Under the pieces are notes generated by a model. It had not been told where the DNA came from, made no database searches, and worked only from the letters and a program-made list of their open reading frames with translations. The translations under genes and the position numbers were made by a program. Source: Macquaria australasica (taxonomy: Eukaryota > Chordata > Actinopteri > Centrarchiformes > Percichthyidae). Taken from it: a stretch of 64,000 nucleotides of DNA. The stretch spans positions 1 to 64,000 of the forward strand of contig SEMN01000187.1 in the NCBI GenBank assembly GCA_005408345.1, read 5' to 3'. Shown one piece after another: positions 60,298 to 64,000 of the stretch (within the stretch, counting starts at the first letter, position 1; each line of letters begins with the position of its first letter).

Positions 60298-61388
60298 TTT
60301 ATTGCCAAGCAGCATTTAATTCAGAACACAGCGGCACACAGCCAAATAACTGTGGGCTAGAAGTGACAGCAACAGTCAGTGCAACAAAAAGGTTACCACT
60401 CTTCACATTTAAACAAGAACACACTGAAAAAGGGACACAGTAGAGTAAAAAATAGATAAATACGTGTGTTTGTAAATGTTAAAGATAATAAACACTGATT
60501 AATTGCACCCTTTGAAATCCAGCTGTGCAGGGCAACATTCTAGTAGGTCAACAACATGCAAATTGTTTCCTACAGAAATATGTGGTAAATAGTACATATA
60601 GATTATCTAAATGTGGGTGTATATGCATCTTTTTTCCATCCAATTCCTCATATAGTAAGGATATCCGTGTCATAAATGTGCATATTTCTGTAGAAATATT
60701 GTAAATCCATTTGGTCCAGGTTTGAGACTGTATAGACACAGCCAGTCTGTAAACATTTTACAGGGAAAAAACCTAGATATGTGCTGTCTGTCACTAAAAT
60801 TGAGCATATAGCCCCAGTAAGTGCATCGTTTTCTCATCAGGAAAGCCCATGGCCAAATTCCATTAAAAGAAATTGCAGTTCAACTCTGCCTTGTCCACCA
60901 GTAAACATATATACGAGGTAGAACAGGATTTCATACATCGAACATTTTAAAGGCAAACGCTCTTCATTTCGGCATAAATCCAACAAACCAATTGGCGATT
61001 ATTTATTTAAATATCCAATGATTAATACTGATCCTGAGTGCTGTCCACCGTGCGGAGGCGACTATGGAACAGTGAGGATACTGGAAATTGCTTTACGAAT
61101 AAAAATGCAATTTGTCTAAATGATCTGTTGGCCGATTACAGCGGAAGTGTCTCATCGCCCATTATCTTAAATTATGTTCTACCAGGTATGTTTACATTTT
61201 GCCGGTGCTCAAAGCAACTTAAATAGCCGATTATTAATGTACAATTTGGCCTACGTGGCCTGGCATTCATTCCACTTGGAGCGGCACACATCTGGGCCAC
61301 GCTATACAGGCTACAGAACAACCAACATTAACAAAGTCCATGAAGCTTATATGCTGGTCAGTAGCCCAACTGCAGGTCTGTCCCCCCG
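60298..61388 (-). other. jund: Probable jund 3' UTR
   Basis: Downstream of the jund stop on the minus strand lie AATAAA signals at 61,007-61,002 and 60,303-60,298. The first lies within TAAATAAATAATC-like AU-rich sequence. AU-rich elements are typical of fast-decaying AP-1 mRNAs. Which signal is used is unknown. Confidence 0.4.
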
Positions 61389-61390
61389 GA

Positions 61391-62200
61391 CTAGTGCACT
61401 TGAACTTCGTGTGGCAGCAGCTGGCAGCCGTTGTTGACATGGGTGATGACTTTCTGCTTCAGCTGTGCCACTTGCTCCCTCAGCAGGCCAGCTGTTGACG
61501 CCAGATCGTTGTTTTGGCTTTTCAGCGTTTTCACCTTGTCCTCCAGCCTGGAGATCCGCTCCAGTTTGCGCATCCGACACTTGGAGGCTGCAATCCGGTT
61601 TCTGAGCCTCTTCCTCTCGGCTTTCATGCGGTCCTGTGAGTCTATGTCGATGGGAGACAGCGGCGGGCTGTCCCCGAAGCTCTGAACGTCGGGGACCGTC
61701 TGAGGCTCCTCCTTCAGCGGCTGGACCCGAGAGAGCTCCGGCTGCGGCGGGGCTGCCCCCAAATGATGCGCCGGAGGAGGCGGGAAAGGGACTGTGTCCG
61801 TGGAGTAGTTGACAGTGGTTTCCAATGGCCCGCTGCCGTAACTGTTCAAGTTCGTATATACCGGTAGATCCGGCTGGACGGTGACCGGGGCGATGTTAGC
61901 GCCCAGATCCAGGCTGGTGTTCGTCTGCCCGGCTCCGTTCAGCTGATTCTGCTTGTGTAGGTCCTCCAACGCCTTCACGAAGCCCTCGGCGAACTCCTGC
62001 TCGTCCGTTACCGTCTTCGGGTAGAGGAACTGGGGGCTGGTGGGTGTCGTGGTGACCATTCCGTTGGACTGGATGATTAGCCTCTCCAGCTCCGGGGAGG
62101 CCAGTTTAAGCAGCCCCAGGTCCGGGGAGCTGAGGATGCTCTCGGCGTCGCGGAGATGCGGCTTGAGGTCTGCGTCGTCCACAAGGCTCTTCATCATCAT
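61391..62200 (-). CDS. jund: JunD-type AP-1 bZIP factor, short N-terminus
   Basis: This is a single-exon gene, as in all Jun genes, of 269 residues from ATG at 62,200 (MMMKSLVDDADLKPHLRDAE). The frame extends four codons further to a TTG, and an in-frame TGA sits further upstream, so the METPFY start of full-length JunD is absent. Seen: phospho-acceptor SP/TP sites (SSPDLGLLKLASPELERL, TTTPTSPQFLYPK), the JunD block EQEFAEGFVKALEDLHKQNQ, Pro-rich middle (FPPPPAHH), DSPPLSPIDIDSQ, a basic region at 195-213 (RLRNRIAASKCRMRKLERI) and a zipper with Leu at 219, 226, 233, 240, 247 and His254. JunD pairs with Fos and other bZIPs on TGACTCA sites in the nucleus. One basic-region residue is unusual: Met210 where Jun proteins have Lys. 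The gene is JunD-like rather than c-Jun or JunB by the FAEGFVKALEDLHKQNQL block and length; fish have two jund paralogs. Confidence 0.93.
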   Translation of the reverse strand: MMMKSLVDDADLKPHLRDAESILSSPDLGLLKLASPELERLIIQSNGMVTTTPTSPQFLYPKTVTDEQEFAEGFVKALEDLHKQNQLNGAGQTNTSLDLGANIAPVTVQPDLPVYTNLNSYGSGPLETTVNYSTDTVPFPPPPAHHLGAAPPQPELSRVQPLKEEPQTVPDVQSFGDSPPLSPIDIDSQDRMKAERKRLRNRIAASKCRMRKLERISRLEDKVKTLKSQNNDLASTAGLLREQVAQLKQKVITHVNNGCQLLPHEVQVH

Positions 62201-62242
62201 TTCCGTGGTCAAAGTGACAAGTCGTTCGGCTCGGCCCTCGCC

Positions 62243-62263
62243 TCAGAGCGGCGTCCTGTCCAT
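62243..62263 (-). promoter_or_regulatory. jund: Upstream ORF in the jund leader
   Basis: ATG-GAC-AGG-ACG-CCG-CTC-TGA, a six-codon upstream ORF ending 42 nt before the jund start. If transcribed it would reduce or regulate jund translation. Translation starting here would use the jund frame itself, and the TGA is the in-frame stop that blocks an N-terminal extension. Confidence 0.55.
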
Positions 62264-62299
62264 AACCTCGCAGAGATGAACCGTAGTGTAAAATATCTT

Positions 62300-62460
62300 G
62301 TGTTTGGTTAATATTTTAAACCTCTTCTGTTCTCGAGCAGCGTCTGAGCGCACTGTGTGACCGCGCGCACCGCCCCGAGCTTTTCTAGGCTCGCTCGTTC
62401 CACTATGTCAGAGCGCGCGCATTGGGCAGAAAACACGTTTTCCAGACTTTTGTATTTGAA
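62300..62460 (-). promoter_or_regulatory. jund: jund proximal promoter region
   Basis: A CpG-dense section (gcgcgcgc at 62,412-62,420, gaccgcgcgcaccgcc at 62,360) with an inverted CCAAT box on the minus strand (CCCAATGCGCGC, near 62,420). There is no strong TATA box. The start site is not determined. Confidence 0.45.
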
Positions 62461-62462
62461 TA

Positions 62463-62595
62463 AGGAGGAGACACGTCCTGAAACAGGAGGAGACACGTCC
62501 TGAAACAGGTCCTGAAACAGGAGGAGACACGTCCTGAAACAGGTCCTGAAACAGGAGGAGACACGTCTCTCTGCTTCGGTCCTGAAACAGGAGGC
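62463..62595. repeat. Minisatellite upstream of jund
   Basis: Imperfect tandem copies of a 22-bp unit (gaggagacacgtcctgaaac plus ag) alternate with a 12-bp sub-unit (gtcctgaaacag). Each long unit carries an ACGT core (ACACGTCC). Open frames across it on the minus strand are repeat artefacts. Confidence 0.92.
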
Positions 62596-62624
62596 AGTGC
62601 CCACAGATGTGTGTTGTATTAGAC

Positions 62625-63010
62625 CTGTTCACACATCTATTGCTTACTACTCCACTGACCATAACCTGTATATACATACATACTGTTCATAATAAATATT
62701 CCCCATATAACTGACCTTATACTCACCATATAATTGACCTATACTGTACATATATATATTATTCATAATGTATATATTTGTTTTATTTTCCACACACTAG
62801 CCACTTCTTCCATATATATTTATTTATTTTCCTGTACATATTGTGTATCTTTGTACATGTATGTATATCACTGTACATATACTTATACCTGCACTTTCTG
62901 TAAATACTACCATATTCATGCACTTCTGGTTGGATGCTAACTGCATTTCATTGGCTCTGTACTTGTACTCAAGTGCACAATGACAATAAAGTTGAATCTA
63001 ATCTAATCTA
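62625..63010 (+). mobile_element. Non-LTR retrotransposon 3' tail with AATCT repeats
   Basis: AT-rich sequence runs into 'gcacttctggttggatgcta', 'tgcatttcattggctctg', 'cacaatgacaataaagttg' and a tail of 'aatctaatctaatcta'. The satellite tail is typical of LINE 3' ends in fish. Confidence 0.8.
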
Positions 63011-63159
63011 AATTGTACTGTATTATTCCTAATGCATCAGTGTTTAAGCTGTGACTTTCTTTAATCAATCTCTGATGATGTTTGATCTGTCCATTCATAT
63101 TCAAGCTAAATGGATATTTTCTACCACTGGAGTTTGTAGCCTATTTATGTAATTGTGGT

Positions 63160-63370
63160 ATGCCATCTAGGCAGCAGGGGAAGGACCCAGATGCAGACGG
63201 GACAGGCAAACTGGTGCAGATGAACGATTTATTAACAAAAGTAGCTTACGCTCAAAAACTGCAGGAACACAGAAACACGGCCAGGAACACAGGCAGGAGG
63301 CAACACGAGGAAACGCAGGCAGGAAGGCAAGAACAACACAGGGAAACTCCAGGCACACGACACATATAGG
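63160..63370 (-). mobile_element. Dispersed element end, reverse orientation
   Basis: 'ggacccagatgcagacggga', 'gaacgatttattaacaaaag' and a run of 'aggaacac' and 'caggcagga' words form a terminal region recurrent in fish genomes. It resembles the reverse of the end at 50,920-50,955. Confidence 0.5.
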
Positions 63371-63379
63371 GCATATATA

Positions 63380-64000
63380 AATGTTGGGTTATCAAGAACA
63401 GCAGCTCCCATGAGTCTTTATGCTTTTGGCAACTGTTAAAAACTAAAAACACAGACTGGACTCCATTACAGAGTATCACTATCACCCAGAGGTAAAATTT
63501 TATTTTGGTGAATACATTTTAAAAAAAAAGAAGCCTTTTCACTACATTGTTACTATGGTTGTGCCTGGGATTAAAGTTTATCTCAAGAGCACCCATTTGA
63601 GTTTTACCCAAGTAGTGTGGGTTTTTCCTCTATTGCAAATGTTGATTTTTCTTTTAACCACTGGCTTAGATATAACATATTTTCCCTTCACCCCCTAAGT
63701 TACAGTACATACACACTAATATGAAGTTTGTCATGCATCTCGATGTGTTGTTAAAGTCACTGACTGACGACACACCGAGATGTTAAACAGGAATATGAAC
63801 TTCATATCATGCTTAATTATAGTTATAGATATAGGCTGGTTATACTTCTCCCTAACAACGGAGTATCTGCTGAGGAAGACTGTGCGATATGGGCGAAAGC
63901 TTCAGGAAAAACAATGTAAATGGACCTTGTGTTAAGATTAATTGTTAAGAACTTTTACTCTACAGAGTTATTCATTTTCTCAATAGATGATCTTTGGATC
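63380..64000. other. Right-edge stretch with imperfect palindrome
   Basis: No gene. The segment 63,719-63,812 is an imperfect hairpin: 'atatgaagtt' pairs with 'aacttcatat', and 'catctcgatgtgt' with 'acacaccgagatg'. The end (tgctgaggaagactgtgcga, gggcgaaagcttcagg) resembles a retroelement 3' region. Confidence 0.45.

Noticed and set aside
62201..62212. Start of jund at the TTG codon at 62,212
   Set aside because: TTG is not a plausible eukaryotic start here; the ATG run at 62,200 is used instead.
62463..62595. CRISPR-like repeat pattern
   Set aside because: Units are contiguous and imperfect, without unique spacers, in a vertebrate genome; it is a minisatellite.
62308..62677. Two minus-strand frames with FRTC/FQD repeats
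   Set aside because: Translations of the minisatellite upstream of jund in two frames; not protein-like outside the repeat.

Overview
The window is vertebrate nuclear DNA, almost certainly from a ray-finned (teleost) fish. The genes are vertebrate and intron-split. Long (TG)n/(CA)n arrays are common. The intergenic and intronic DNA is full of short transposons and tRNA-derived SINEs of the kinds typical of teleosts. There are no operons and no prokaryotic features.

Layout. Positions 1-11,200 hold no gene I can support, only a (TG)n array, several MITE-like repeats and a CpG-rich promoter-like patch near 9.0-9.2 kb. Positions 11,622-17,111 (minus) hold a four-exon gene for a 198-residue mucin-like type I membrane protein; its 14-codon last exon is far from the rest. 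Positions 18,356-30,700 (minus) hold a tandem duplication of mpv17l2, a mitochondrial inner-membrane protein gene. Copy B (26,861-30,242) is complete, with five exons and 218 residues. Copy A (19,633-23,747) keeps exons 1-4, but the segment holding exon 5 is missing. The duplicated block also carried the last exon of an unidentified upstream neighbour; that exon is open next to B and decayed next to A. Positions 31,000-47,400 are mostly non-coding, with promoter-like islands at 31.1, 32.8 and 35.7 kb and many repeats; non-coding 5' exons of rab3a probably lie somewhere here. Positions 47,457-54,559 (plus) hold four coding exons of rab3a, followed by a possible long 3' UTR to about 58.2 kb. Positions 61,391-62,200 (minus) hold an intronless jund-like bZIP gene, convergent with rab3a. 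The rest, to 64,000, is a minisatellite and transposon tails.

How the genes relate. They do not form a pathway. From memory, MPV17L2, RAB3A and JUND are neighbours on human 19p13.11, so the window looks like a conserved synteny block with rearranged orientation and a local duplication. Rab3A is the synaptic-vesicle GTPase, MPV17L2 supports mitochondrial ribosome assembly, and JunD is an AP-1 transcription factor.

Most notable points: (1) an mpv17l2 tandem duplication whose later history can be read (lost exon, a SINE insertion with a 14-bp target duplication, a shared GC-AG intron); (2) a jund gene whose only in-frame start matches the short, menin-blind JunD isoform, with a Lys-to-Met change in the basic region; (3) a hidden last exon of the mucin-like gene; (4) a tRNA-Thr-like sequence with an internal duplication; (5) a perfect 16-bp hairpin and a facing TG/CA pair in rab3a intron 1.
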